From Diploptera punctata (taxonomy: Eukaryota > Arthropoda > Insecta > Blattodea > Blaberidae): a stretch of DNA of 64,000 nt. The notes beneath the pieces are model-generated. The model worked only from the letters and a program-made list of their open reading frames with translations, made no database searches and had not been told where the DNA came from. Both the position numbers and the translations under genes were made by a program. The stretch is from assembly GCA_030220185.1 (NCBI GenBank), contig JASPKZ010007528.1, forward strand, positions 234,501 to 298,500. The letters are read 5' to 3'. Each line of letters begins with the position of its first letter. The first letter of the stretch is position 1. This document shows positions 1 to 10,240 of the stretch, piece after piece.

Positions 1-347
1 TCCAGTTTTCCTAACAGCTCTTGTCAGTAAAATAATACTTATTTTAGCCACGTAAAAAAAAAATGATCGCACATAAAAATACATTATATAATGGAAATGG
101 ACAATAATGGGTTATAAATTATACGCCGACATCAGTACCAATTAGCATACCGAAGATGAAACATGTTTTTGAAAGGCCTTCGTGATTTAATAATTGAACA
201 GAGATCTTTAATAAAAGTCAATTCTAATTGAGGAAGGCGGATAATGTTAAAAACATTCAAAATAATTAAAAGAATAATAAAAATATTGTCTCCCTAGAAA
301 CATATTAAGCACACAAATAATTACAGTATATATCTTAAGAAGAATTT
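1..347. other. Unassigned AT-rich sequence with a LINE-a scrap
   Basis: No gene is visible. Positions about 63-105 match the LINE-a segment around its internal ATTATATAATGGAAATGGAC string, which is also seen near 24870, so a very short LINE-a remnant is likely. The rest is AT-rich and not assigned. Confidence 0.4.
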
Positions 348-694
348 TTGGACCAAATAGAGGAACTGATAACTGTTGAGAGAATCAAAACAAATAACGA
401 ACTAAACAAATTAATAAAAAATCAGAACATAGTAAACAATATAAGATCTGTCAGAATTGGTTGGCTTGGACATTTGATAAGAATGGATGATCAGAGACTG
501 GTCAAAAAACTCTACAATGGAAACCTATAGGAGGCAGAGCTGTGGGAAGACCGAAGATCAGATGGGAGGATGACACAATGAACGATCTAAGGAAAATGAA
601 AGTGACTAATTTGAATATGACAAGAGACAGATTGGCATGGAGGAGGATTGTTGAGAAGATCAAAACTTTCACTTCTGAAGTTGTCGTGCCTTAA
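348..694 (+). mobile_element. LINE ORF 3' remnant (post-RT C-terminal domain), frameshifted
   Basis: This is the C-terminal tail of a non-LTR retrotransposon ORF2. The first frame (348-530) contains the GHLIRMDD block that many RTE-like ORFs carry after the reverse transcriptase. The next frame, from about 518, continues with GRAVGRPKIRWEDD and ends VVVP-stop at 694. A frame change near 515-530 separates the two halves, so the copy is dead. An ATGATGATGATAT run follows directly and may be the short 3' tandem tail. The family is not one of the better represented ones here. No catalytic RT motif is present, so this is a 5'-truncated copy. Confidence 0.75.
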
Positions 695-997
695 AATGAT
701 GATGATATATTTTATTAAACTTTTCCCGGGGATGAAGACGATAAAGGTACTACTAAACCCTCCTATAACAATGTCAAGAAATAAAAATACTTTCTGTACT
801 TCATTTCACACAAATTTCTAGGCGTTTTCACTAACAGGAGGCGATAAGAGACAATTGAATACAATCAGTTATCAAATAATGATAATTTTTCACTGAATCA
901 TGGCTGTGATAAGATACCATTAGGGTTGTATGTAATTATATGTTTGCCTGCAGCACAGTGGCAGGACACCAAGGTCAATCAGATTATTAATATTATC

Positions 998-1003
<6 letters not shown>
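695..1003. other. No gene seen
   Basis: AT-rich sequence between a LINE tail and a (TA)n run. I recognise nothing in it. Confidence 0.5.

Positions 1004-1042
<39 letters not shown>
1004..1042. repeat. (TA)n microsatellite, SINE-A insertion site
   Basis: Pure TA dinucleotide run. It directly precedes a SINE-A copy whose 3' end also runs into TA repeats (1348-1374), so the TSD cannot be told from the microsatellite. Confidence 0.9.
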
Positions 1043-1044
<2 letters not shown>

Positions 1045-1343
1045 TCAACCACTGTGGTCTCGAGGTGTCACGCAGCGGGCCCGGGTTCGATCCCCGGTCG
1101 GGGCAGTTTTTCTGGGTGAGGTTTTTATCGGGGTTTTTCCTCACCTGTAAGACAAATGTCAGGAAAACTTTAAGGCCCAAACGGACCCCGAAATCATATG
1201 GCCAACATCTTCATCATCCTTCACCGGTGTGCAAAGCAACGGGAAGCTACCACACCTACAATTCCCTAGTAAAGCTGCAAGCATAGCATGAAAATGCTAT
1301 GATTGCAGTGAAAGACCTGGCTTCGGGCAGAATTACTATGGAT

Positions 1344-1347
<4 letters not shown>
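1043..1347 (+). mobile_element. SINE-A, tRNA-derived SINE
   Basis: The tRNA-like head carries the Pol III B box GGTTCGATCCC. A conserved non-tRNA body follows (TGAGGTTTTTATCGGGG, then a segment with GACAAATGTCAGGAAAAC), then an ATC-rich stretch, and a 3' end with TGCAGTGAAAGACCTG and CGGGCAGAATTACTATGGATGG. The head lacks about 14 bp (the AGCGTGCTGCC segment) found in the other copies. The element is non-autonomous and would need a LINE RT in trans. The open frames across it are artefacts. Confidence 0.85.
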
Positions 1348-1374
<27 letters not shown>

Positions 1375-1376
<2 letters not shown>

Positions 1377-1915
1377 ATTCATTGGTTAATTTGTTTTATA
1401 CTCTTAATAAAACAATGAAAAAATGAATCAGAAGAAATTATTTAAATATATGTTGAATTATACAACAATATGCAATAGGCCAATAGGTTATAACTAAAAA
1501 TTATGCACGGTTTGTTTTCACTGCAGTCTGGCACGTTTAAATAAGCTAACATAAGAAAGTTTCTGTAATCTAAGGGTTAACAAAAGGTATATTCTGTAAA
1601 TTAGGATGGACTTGTGTTGTACATGAACAATAAACATAGCCTGTTAGCTTGGTTCTCCATGCATAGTATAGCCTACGCTTACATTAGAAAACTGGGGATT
1701 GGAACCCGGGACGTTGTGTGACTGCGGTGAAAGTTAGTTGACTTTCTTGTTGAGGAGGTGAAAGCGGACTTGCTCTCACACTTCCCTAACTTTTATGCGC
1801 AGCTTTTTTTGTCGCTTCAGCGCTGAACTGGCTCCCACTACATTCACTCCACTGTACATTCTATAACTGTATACAATTATGATTTATTTCAACAATTCTT
1901 CTGTACGTGTGTTTG
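1375..1915. other. No gene seen
   Basis: AT-rich sequence. A lone B-box-like string on the minus strand near 1690-1705 (GGTTCCAATCC) suggests an old SINE scrap, but there is not enough to call one. Confidence 0.4.
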
Positions 1916-1919
1916 TCAC

Positions 1920-2662
1920 AAGTAATGCCACGAGTGATTTCCAAATTATCGATAAATTCACGACTCACGAAGTGAGGAGTGAATTTATCTAGAGAATTTG
2001 GAAATCAAGAGTGGCATTTGTTAGGACTATTTAACGAATAAAATTAAGCTGTTTACTCACAAATCATTATTTAACTATAGTTCTTTTAAAATATTTATAT
2101 ATTAATGTAAACGGCGATGTTTGAAAACAAATGAGAAACGATTGGTACGCTTCATCTGCTTCTTTTGTTTATGCAACCAGATCATACTATTTATTGCCAA
2201 TGGAACGCAATATTGTAAGAATGCTCTCTAGTGGAGAAAAAAAGAAACACATCAAACTGTATATTAATTCATTTCTGATGTCGTATGATGTAAATATGAC
2301 AATTATATTTTTTCTGGATTGTTACCTGGGGAAAAAATACATTTAAGAAAGTGCAAACAGTGGTTTCTTTTTTTGGTGGTATAATCAATTGCTACAAATG
2401 TTTTTATATTAACTCCCGCATGCGGCATGTGTTTACATTCATGCACTATATATACAATCTGGTAGCCGTATTTCTCACAGGCTCAGTCACTGCAAAATAA
2501 TGGTCAGACCTTTTCAGAATATTAAAAAGGAGGAGCTTTCTTTAATATGGTAATTATAACACTGATAAATATTTCGTGAAACACGACTCTGATTGGTTGT
2601 AAAACAGAAATCATTGAAACGTGATTGGTCATTGACTCCCATTTGGGGCATGAGTTAAATAG
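1920..2662 (+). mobile_element. E1a: asymmetric repeat element with 93-bp terminal palindrome and 4-bp TSD
   Basis: Complete copy of an element seen about nine times in this window. One end is AAGTAATGCC followed at once by a near-perfect 93-bp palindrome (1925-2017). The other end reads GGGGCATGAGTTAAATAG. The flanks are a perfect TCAC duplication (1916-1919 and 2663-2666). The two extreme ends share an imperfect inverted motif (AAGTAATGCC against AACTCATGCC), with six extra bases outside it at one end. No transposase is encoded and open frames across it are short. This fits a non-autonomous DNA element; the superfamily is not assigned. Confidence 0.75.
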
Positions 2663-2666
2663 TCAC

Positions 2667-3272
2667 TGAACTCCTCCTAAACGATTGGACCGATTTTCAT
2701 GAAATATTTTGTGTGTTTCTGATTGGGTTCCTGGATGATTTAGATTCTCAATTGGACTCTCTAAAACCATTAGGTATAACACTTCACCTGAAGTGAAAAT
2801 TTAAAAATCGGTCTAGCGGTCACAATTTTTAATGTTTCACAACGAAACTCAGTATATCCTATTAAAATAAACCGAGGTAGGTATTGTCCAAAAATGAGCG
2901 AAATACGACAATTAGAAGTGGAGGTTTACTAGAAACCCAAAATTAAAAATTGCCTAAACGATGATTTTTTTTTTCGTATGCATTTCAGTGGGTCCCTGGA
3001 TGGTTTAGATTCACAACTGGACTCGGAACGAGGCGCTTCGATCGGGTTATAGGATTTTTTATGTCGACTCTATAGTAATCTGTATTACCGACAACAATGT
3101 GACGTCATAATCCACACTTCTTGAGCCACATCGGATGGCAGTGAGGAGTTTTCTTGCGAACTTATTAATTAGTGAATTTTATGGTAAAAAGTAACTCATA
3201 TTTTTATCGTCCGGCCGTGACACGAGAATTGAACGTTCGGGCAGGACAACGTCTGCCGGGTCCGCTAGCATG
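2667..3272 (-). repeat. R3 dispersed repeat (minus orientation)
   Basis: Read on the minus strand it starts CTAGCGGACCCGGCAGACG and ends with the block that pairs with TGAACTCCTCCTAAACGATT. Related blocks lie at 40180-40380, 46164-46410, 56045-56135 and 56477-57003. The GGATATACTGAGTTTCG string recurs in most of them. I recognise this as a widespread arthropod interspersed repeat type. I cannot assign its class and no protein is encoded here. Confidence 0.6.
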
Positions 3273-3275
3273 TAT

Positions 3276-3832
3276 ACAGGGTGCTCTAAAATTCCCCTTA
3301 TAAACTTCTAGGATTTGTAGAGGGGACTGAGTTGATAATATTTAGAATTGAAAACCACGTCCGGAAACTTACCGTTTCCGTGCTACAGCCGTTTGAAAAC
3401 AAGCATTGCCTGAACGTACGTCACGTGTCTCAACATGTAATAGCTTCGCGATTCGTCTAAATTGAAAATTTCCCTGTCGAGTATTCCATGACTTGGTGTT
3501 TTTCTTCAAAAAAGTTTTTTTTATTTTTTTTCGAAATTTTGAAAACTGCAAAAATTGATTGTGAAGGATGTATCCGGGATTATTAATGCAAGTCATGATT
3601 CAGTTTCCATTTTGTTTCTTTGGTTATTAATGAGTTGAATTGTAAAACAAGTGATGTACTGTGTCGCGCCTCATAATAAATTACTTGTAAAAGTGGTCGC
3701 GTTAAAAACATGTTTTCAAACGGCTGTAGCACGGAAACGGTAAGTTTCCGGACATGGTTTTCAATTCTAAATATTATCAACTCAGTCCCCTCTACAAGTC
3801 CTAGAACTTTGTAAGGGAAATTTTAGAGCACC

Positions 3833-3836
<4 letters not shown>
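3276..3836. mobile_element. MITE with about 125-bp inverted arms, mariner-like ends
   Basis: The ends read CAGGGTGCTCTAAAATT inward from both sides, flanked by TA (GTATA before, TGTATAT after). The arms (about 3277-3400 and 3712-3835) are nearly perfect inverted repeats. They include an inner block with CGGAAAC, TTACCG and GTTTCCG. The roughly 310-bp centre has no coding capacity. CAGGG-type ends with a TA duplication are typical of Tc1/mariner-derived MITEs. The TA target site overlaps a (TA)n run on the right. Confidence 0.7.
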
Positions 3837-3837
<1 letters not shown>

Positions 3838-3867
<30 letters not shown>

Positions 3868-4115
3868 ATAACTATATTTTTGACATTTGGCAATGAAGGC
3901 AAATATGATATTAAAAGAAACATGAATGCTTGAGTCGGGATTTGAACCCGAGTCTCTAAACTCTGTACGTTTAGCGCTCTAACCAACTGCTACTCAAGTA
4001 TTCCAACACAAACATACATTTTTCTTATATATGTAGTATATAATCAAGAGGTACCGCTTGTGTGAATTGAGAATACTCGGGTTCAAATCCCGACTCAAGC
4101 ATTCATTTTTCTTTA
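3838..4115. mobile_element. T1: inverted-repeat element with tRNA-like ends
   Basis: A tRNA-like sequence lies on the minus strand at about 3928-3999. It has an acceptor pairing of type CTTGAG with CTCAAG, a TAGC..AGTTGG A-box relative, a TTTAG anticodon stem half, and a perfect T arm around TTCAAAT. A second, partial copy (T arm plus acceptor half) lies on the plus strand at about 4071-4100. It is followed by TTCATTTTTCTTT, which resembles a Pol III terminator. The minus copy has lost two bases of its D stem and has an A-C mismatch at the first acceptor pair, so I do not call it a functional tRNA gene. Confidence 0.55.
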
Positions 4116-4136
4116 TATATATATATATATATATAT

Positions 4137-4256
4137 TGTGGAAAGCAACAGGAAGCTACCACACCGACAATTTCCTAGTAAATCTGCAAAGCATAGCATG
4201 AAAATGCTATAATTGCAGTGAAAGACCTGCCCTCGGGCAAGAATTACTACTATGGA
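4137..4256 (+). mobile_element. SINE-A 3' fragment
   Basis: Only the 3' third is present: GTGGAAAGCAACAGGAAG, then CATAGCATGAAAATGCTAT, then AAAGACCTGCC and TACTATGGATATA. It is 5'-truncated at a (TA)n run (4115-4136). Confidence 0.8.
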
Positions 4257-4261
4257 TATAT

Positions 4262-4400
4262 ATATCTACTAAGTCCCCTCTACAACAGATAAAGTTTTGA
4301 TAAGGAACCCATATCCGGAAACGTACCATTTCGATGTAAAATAGGTTTGAAGATCGAAACACAATGGGATGATATCGTGTGTCTTGTGTTTCATAATAAA
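4262..4400. repeat. Divergent half of a MITE related to 3276-3836
   Basis: AGTCCCCTCTACAA followed by CCGGAAACGTACC is a diverged relative of the inner arm of the neighbouring MITE. No second arm is visible. Confidence 0.35.
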
Positions 4401-4889
4401 TACTACAGAATTTTCTTGACGGTCGTATTTCTACCTACGTACTTTTTTCGCCTTCAGCTGTCCTGCATGGGCACTAAATAAAGATCGAATACGAAGTTGT
4501 AATAAGGGACTGGGCTACTGCCTGATGGAACACCTACGCCATGTTGAATAGTGTTAAAATTACAAACCATTTGAAACAGAAATAAAAACCTAGAAGTGAG
4601 TGTTTGATTGGTCATATTACAGCATGACGTCATTCAATCCATCAATAAACATGCATCAATCATGTTAACAGGCGAGCATTGAACACAGGACTAACACTAA
4701 CACCGTTCCCATCAGTTGTTACATCACACTAGTTTCACATTTTTACAGGGTACTCCCTTAATTATCATGTCTGGATAGTATACAGGGCGATCCTGACGTC
4801 CATGACAATCATAAATTAATATTAGGACTGAGAACATTTGAGTCTAAAATACGCAGTATGTGAGTATGAAGGATGAAATGCACGGAAAA
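4401..4889. other. No gene seen
   Basis: Unassigned sequence between repeats. Confidence 0.4.
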
Positions 4890-5665
4890 ACTTTATCAGT
4901 AAACATTAATATTTTTTGCCGATGATCAAGTAATGGTTTCCAGTTCAGAAGATGATCTACAAAGAGCTATTTTTAATTTAGAAAAAAAATATTGCCAATT
5001 ATAATTTAAAAATTTCAAAGAATAAAACTAAAATTTTAGCATTTAAAGGGCATGATACCTTAAGAGCAAAAACAGTAATCGATGAAAAAAATTAGAGCAG
5101 GTGAACAGTTTGAAATATCTAGGTTTCAATTTATCATGTGTTAAAATTGAAGATATTAATGACAAAATAAATAAATGTAATCTAATGTGTGGCACTATTA
5201 AAAGAACCCTTAAAAACACAAGAAAAGAAACAAAAATTAAATTTTATAAAGTAATGGCTGTTACTGTATTGATGTATGGATCAGAATGTTGGACGATCAC
5301 TAAAAGACAAGAACAAAAATTGGGAGCAGCTGAGATGCGATTTTTAAGAAATATAGCAGGATATACTCTGCTGGATAAGAAAAGAAATGAAGATATAAGA
5401 AAGGTACTAAATATTTTCAAACTTACAGACCGAATAATTAAATATAGGAACGACTGGAAAGAACATACTGATAGAATGCCAGAAGAAATATTTTCAAAAT
5501 TATTGCTAAATTATAAACCGCACGGAAGGAGAAATGTTGGACGCCCACACAGAAGATGGTCTGAACAATTTTAACAATTCTAGCTTTCATGAAACCGGAA
5601 CGAGCCAACAGGCTTAATCACTGGATATTGAAGAAGAAGAAGAAGAAGAAGAAGAAGAAGAAGGA
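4890..5665 (+). mobile_element. LINE-c fragment (RT palm motif to C-terminus) with (GAA)n tail
   Basis: The reverse transcriptase motif C reads FADD (4915-4926). A frameshifted segment follows, then an open frame at 5101-5574 with YLG, YGSECWTI, EMRFLRNIAGYT and the C-terminal GRRNVGRPHRRW block. Short 3' sequence then leads to a GAA trinucleotide tail (about 5634-5663). The copy is 5'-truncated just before FADD and carries a stop and a frame change between 4930 and 5100. A better kept relative on the minus strand at 34262-34947 shares the same post-RT layout and the same tail. Non-functional. Confidence 0.85.
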
Positions 5666-5696
5666 GATGAAGAATATTGTATAATTGTACAGAAGT

Positions 5697-5840
5697 GTCC
5701 ATAATCACTAATCCGAGCTAAGTCCCAGTTGCAATGTAAACAAACCAGACGAATGACTGCAATTTTATTGGTGGAAAAACGGTTTTACCTTTAAGCGTAT
5801 AAGAAAATGGATTTCGCTCTCTAACACTAGAAATGGAGAA
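5697..5840 (+). repeat. R11 dispersed repeat
   Basis: CCGAGCTAAGTCCCAGTTG and the following about 120 bp recur at 10970-11050 (plus) and about 31818-31945 (minus). All three copies contain AAACCAGA and GGTTT blocks in the same order. No coding capacity. Confidence 0.55.
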
Positions 5841-5896
5841 AATAAAAATATATATTATTTAGCACATGTCTGTGTAAGTTATATGGCAGAATCTTA

Positions 5897-6036
5897 ATAG
5901 TATATTGCGATACAAGTGAGGTGAGCACTTGTTACTGATCGAGAAAAAGTTTGAAAAAAAACGAGGCGCTTGCGCCGATTTTTTTTAATTTTCGAGATCT
6001 GTTACGTGCTTACCTCATGTGTATTGCATACTATTT
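5897..6036. repeat. Imperfect 140-bp palindrome
   Basis: Inverted arms meet at GGCGCTTGCGCC, with matching outer blocks ATAGTAT and GTGAGG. This is probably a small MITE. The adjoining string TCGATGTGACTAATTT (about 6042-6058) recurs inverted near 6904-6920, bracketing the LINE-b fragment. Confidence 0.5.
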
Positions 6037-6149
6037 TTTGGTCGATGTGACTAATTTTTATTAAATATAGTAATAAATGAATTAAAATATTGGTTGGATG
6101 TAAATGACTTCTATGAGAAAGAAACATTTGGTGATTGTTGCTATGTACT

Positions 6150-6566
6150 TTTCATCATCATCATCATCATCATCGTGCCAGGTATTAGTCCTAGAAGAAC
6201 TGTTACGGCCTGAGAAAGCGGTTTTCGTGCCATCTTTTCATAGGTCGACCAAGTGGCCGTTTCGAATTTGGACAGTAGTTCATTATTGCCTTGGGGATCC
6301 TGGATCTAGCCATTCTTGAGACATGTTCCTTCCAGTTTAGCTGATATCTGGAGATGTAGTCCAGTATTGGTGACACATTAAGTTCTTGAAGAATTTCTAC
6401 ATTTCTCTTTCGATCCCGTTTGGTGTAGCCAGCTGTTCGGCGCATAAATTTCATCTCACAAGCTGTTAGTCTGCTTTCATCTCTCGTCCTTATAGTCCAC
6501 GCTTCACTGCCATAACATAGGACTGGTCGAGCCATTATTTGATAAAGACGAGTACGAGTTGATTTT
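6150..6566 (-). mobile_element. LINE-b 3' fragment
   Basis: The minus-strand open frame (6203-6535) carries YGSEAWT, ACEMKFMRRTAGYT, WKEHVSRM and GRPMKRWHEN, the post-RT C-terminal layout of LINE-b. The 3' end reads out into an ATG trinucleotide tail (about 6153-6175, ATC on plus). A nearly collinear copy lies on the plus strand at 61445-61945. There is no RT palm motif, so this is a 5'-truncated copy. Confidence 0.85.
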
Positions 6567-7080
6567 TACACTATGTAGCTTTTCATTTGTTATATTATAA
6601 ACAAGGATTGTTGGCTGTGGAGACATGTTTATATGTAGCACCGTGATTAGAATCTGTTTGATAATTTTATTATGGAAGGAGTCGTGGTAGATAGAAGCCT
6701 GGAGAGTGGGATGTTCTGCATTAATTCCGGAAAGGTACGAGTTAGTGTACAAAACATTCAAGAAGTGTTTTATTTTACTTACCGAACGTGTGCTTTTTGA
6801 GTCCATATCAGCATTGCGATTTCTTTTGTTTGCATAGCAACCAAGTTAGATGTGGGAACGTTGACTTACTTCCAGTAACAACAATATTGCTAAGTATAAG
6901 AAATTAGTCACATCGACCAGAAATATATATAATTACAATTTTAATACATTAAGTAAGCATTGTTTTATTCTTACGCATGCGCAAATCACAATACATTGGA
7001 ATTTAGGTTATTTTAAAATGGCCACTTTTGTAATATTTCTAAAAGGAAATCATTTCAAAAGCGGAGAGAAAGAAATTAAT
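6567..7080. other. No gene seen
   Basis: An open frame runs through about 6570-6806 on the minus strand, but I find no recognisable motif and no support for it as a gene. Confidence 0.35.
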
Positions 7081-7084
7081 TTGA

Positions 7085-7510
7085 CTATTTAACTCATGCC
7101 CCAAATGGGAGTCAATGACCAATCACGTTTCAATGATTTCTGTTTTACAACCAATCAGAATTGTGTTTCACCAAATATTTATCAGTGTTATAATTACCAT
7201 ATTAAAGAAAGCTCCTCCTTACAATATTGCGTTCCTTTGGCAATAAATAGTATGATCTGGTTGCAGTGATAAACAAATGAAGCAGTAGAAGCGTACCTAT
7301 CGTTTCTCATTTGTTTTCAAACATCGCCGTCTACATTAAATATATAAATATTTTAAAATAACTATAGTTAAATAATGATTTGTGAGTAAACAGCTTAATT
7401 TTATTCGTTAAATAGTCCTAACAAATGCCACTCTTGATTTCCAAATTCTCTAGATAAATTCGTGAGTCGTGAATTTATCGATAATTTGGAAATCACTCGT
7501 GGCATTACTT
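7085..7510 (-). mobile_element. E1b, internally deleted copy
   Basis: Begins CTATTTAACTCATGCCCC and ends GGCATTACTT, including the terminal palindrome (about 7424-7505). About 320 bp shorter than E1a because of a central deletion. Flanks are TTGA and ATGA, an imperfect 4-bp duplication. It abuts E1c head to tail. Confidence 0.7.
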
Positions 7511-7514
7511 ATGA

Positions 7515-8495
7515 TTATTTAACTAACGCCCCAAATGGGAGTCAATGACCAATCACGTTTCAATCAATTTTGTTTTTACAAACAATCACAGTCGTGTTTC
7601 ACCTGGATATTTATCGAATTCTGTTTACCAAAATAAAGAAAGCTCCTCCTTTTTAATATTCTGAACAGGTCAGAGCATTATTTTGCAGTGACTGACTCTC
7701 CAACAAATACATTGAATATAGCAAATAATGAACAGATTCCTTCGAACTACACATTTGATAATTGTGTGTTCAATAATTGTGTTTTTAAATAATGATTTTA
7801 CTAAGTTGTTTCCTAAAAATAACAATTAATAACCTATAATGTTGGTTATCATATACAGTTTGATGTGTTTAATTTTTTGTTACAATGTTGCTATCCTATT
7901 TGGCAATATATAATGTGATCTAGTTGCAGTGGATGAACAAATGAAACATAATCAAACATTTCTCATTTGTTTTCAAACATCGCCGTTTACATTCAATATT
8001 TTTAAAATAACTATATTTAAATAGTCCACCGCTGTGATCTTGAGGTAGTGTGCTGCCTTGTCACGCAGCGGGCCCGGGTTCGATTCTCGGTCGGGACAGG
8101 CTCCTGGGTGAGGTTTTTTTTGGGGTTTTTCCTCACCTGTAAGACAAATGTTAGGAAGCTTAGGGCCCAACGGTCCCCGAAAATCATCCAGCCATCATCA
8201 TCATCATCATCATCATCTTTATCATCATCATCATCCTTCACCAGTGTGGAAAGCAACGGGAAGCTACCACACCTATAATTCCCTAGTAAAGCTGCAAAGC
8301 ATAGCATGAAAATGGTATGTTTGCAGTGAAAGACCTGCTTTCGGGCAGATTTACTATGGATGGATGGATGGATGGATATTTAAATAATGATTTGTGAGTA
8401 AAGAGCTTAATTTTATTAGTTAAATAGTCCTAACAAATGCCACTCTTGATTTCCAAATCCTCTAGATAAATTGGAAATAACTGGTGGCATTACTT
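7515..8495 (-). mobile_element. E1c, interrupted by SINE-A
   Basis: E1 copy starting TTATTTAACTAACGCCCC and ending GGCATTACTT. The SINE-A at 8023-8375 splits it with a 10-bp TSD. Its palindrome is damaged: one arm has lost about 30 bp near 8465. Flanking 4-mers are ATGA and AAGA. Confidence 0.7.
8023..8375 (+). mobile_element. SINE-A, full length, nested in E1c
   Basis: Complete SINE-A with B box GGTTCGATTCTC (one change from consensus) and a 3' tail of ATGG tandem units. A perfect 10-bp TSD, ATATTTAAAT, flanks it (8013-8022 and 8376-8385). This proves insertion into an already resident E1 copy and fixes both ends of the SINE. Confidence 0.92.
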
Positions 8496-8499
8496 AAGA

Positions 8500-9180
8500 A
8501 TATTTTCAAACAGTTTAGTGAAAATATTTCACATTAGCCATTGAGGATGAGGTGAAAATAACAGCAGAATTTGCAGGTGTGTCAGCATGGAGCATAAATT
8601 CTACTCGTAACGAAATTGTAAATAAAGGATATCTATCGATACCAAGGAAAAAGCTTAAACGACTGACTATGTAGGCGAATACATATTTTTTTCTGGAATT
8701 GTATAAATTCGTTATAGTTTAAATGAGAGATTTGGCGCTGGATTTCAGTGCCTTCACAAAAGATCCCATTATTCTTAATCGCTGACCGCCTGAACTATTG
8801 TAGGTACTTCGATTTCAAATGTTCTATGAAGTTGCACTTTGTGAAAATTACCTCGAACAGAGGGTGAAGGCAACGAGGTTGTCTTTATCCACTCGTTAGC
8901 AATTGCAACACTTTTTACGACTTTTTTTTCCAGTTTTATGTATTTTTTAGGATATCTTTAGATCTTTTAAAGGTATTTTATTGGGCCTTAACATCCGGGC
9001 CCTACTGATGATGATAATAAGGATGTCAAATTGTATATGTTATTTTTTTCACTGCAATATAGAATGTGAAAGCAGATTTTGAGCTAGCTGTTTCGGTAGC
9101 GATAATTTATTCGCTGGAGCATGATTATTTTGAATGTTGTAGTAGCTTGTAATGTTGGCAGCCCCCTGTAACTATTTACG
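8500..9180. other. No gene seen
   Basis: Unassigned, AT-rich. A short GGGCCTTAACATCCGGGCCC string near 8980-9003 recalls SINE-A but is too short to call. Confidence 0.4.
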
Positions 9181-9440
9181 GGACTTCCCCAGTCGTTGCC
9201 ATGGCAACGTTCATAGCAGTAAAGTTGTTGCTCGCGCTATTGAGCCCGGGTTCTCCCGTTGCTAGGCAACCGGGCACACATTTTTTTCGTCTCTTTCTCT
9301 CTCGCGCGCTCCTACATTGTGCGACGCCTCGTTTTCAACGTATAACCGACGCAACTAAAACAAGACGCCTTGCATCACTGCTTATACCTCGTTCTGAAGG
9401 CGTCGCGCTGGCGTCTACCCACACACAGTCATAGGTTTGT
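9180..9440. promoter_or_regulatory. GC-rich island with two X-box (RFX) palindromes
   Basis: GTTGCCATGGCAAC (9195-9208) is a perfect palindromic X-box. GTTGCTAGGCAAC (9258-9270) is a second one with a shorter centre. Both lie in a CpG-containing stretch that stands out from the AT-rich surroundings. X-boxes bind RFX factors, typically upstream of ciliary genes. No exon is recognisable downstream within the window, so the target is unknown and the direction undecided. Confidence 0.4.
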
Positions 9441-9546
9441 TGTCCGTTTTCAATTCAACACCTTAATTCTAATTTCCACTACGTAATCACTAGGGGTTGC
9501 ATTTTTATGCGCTAAAATATATGATTGCAACACTGATAGCTTGTGT

Positions 9547-9985
9547 TATTCAACTGTTTGTATGTGAAACCACGATAAAAGACAGTCTGAAGTCTAACTT
9601 CTCATTATCTATTCAACTGTTTGTGTGTGAAATCAAAACAAAATACAGTCAGAAGTCTAACTTCTCATGATCTATTCAACTGTTTGTGTGAGAAACCAAA
9701 ACAAAATACAGTCAGAAGTCTAACTTCTCATTATCTATTCAACTGTTTGTGTGAGAAACCAAAACAAAATACAGTCAGAAGTCTAACTTCTCATTATCTA
9801 TTCAACTGTTTGTGTGAGAAACCAAAACAAAATACAGTCAGAAGTCTAACTTCTCATTATCTATTCAACTATTAGTGTGAGAAACCGAAACAAAATACAG
9901 TCAGAAGTCTAACTTCTCATTATCTATTCAACTGTTAGTGTGTGAAACCAAAACAAAATACAGTCAGAAGTCTAACTTATCAATA
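9547..9985 (+). repeat. 63-bp minisatellite, seven units
   Basis: Units start at about 9547, 9610, 9673, 9736, 9799, 9862 and 9925. The central units are nearly identical; the first and last are more diverged. The unit length is a multiple of three, so an open frame with a 21-residue repeat runs across the inner units, but nothing suggests that it is translated. Confidence 0.9.
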
Positions 9986-10045
9986 TACTATGTTGCAATC
10001 TTAAATTTAGTGTATAAAAACCCAGCTTGAATAATAACCACAAAC

Positions 10046-10240
10046 AATCCACAGCTGTGGTGTCGAGGTAGCGTGCTGCCTTGTCACGCAGCGGGCCCGG
10101 GTTCGATTCCCGGTCGGGACAGTTTCCTGGGTGAGAGGTTTTTATCGGGGTTTTCCTCACCTGTAAGACAAATGTCAGGAAAACTTTAAGGCCCAAACGG
10201 TCCCCGAAATAATATGGCCATCACAATCATCATCATTCAT
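10046..10240 (+). mobile_element. SINE-A 5' portion
   Basis: tRNA-like head with GGTTCGATTCCC, then the conserved body to the CCCGAAATAATATGGCC segment. The 3' third is missing and replaced by repeat R8. Confidence 0.82.

Noticed and set aside
8013..8385. E1c and SINE-A as one composite element
   Set aside because: The perfect TSD ATATTTAAAT shows a secondary SINE insertion.
9621..9875. Open frame with a 21-residue repeat
   Set aside because: The 63-bp minisatellite unit is divisible by three, which keeps any frame open; no signal or domain supports a protein.
9547..9985. Possible CRISPR array
   Set aside because: Units are adjacent 63-bp tandem copies without unique spacers, and the genome is eukaryotic.
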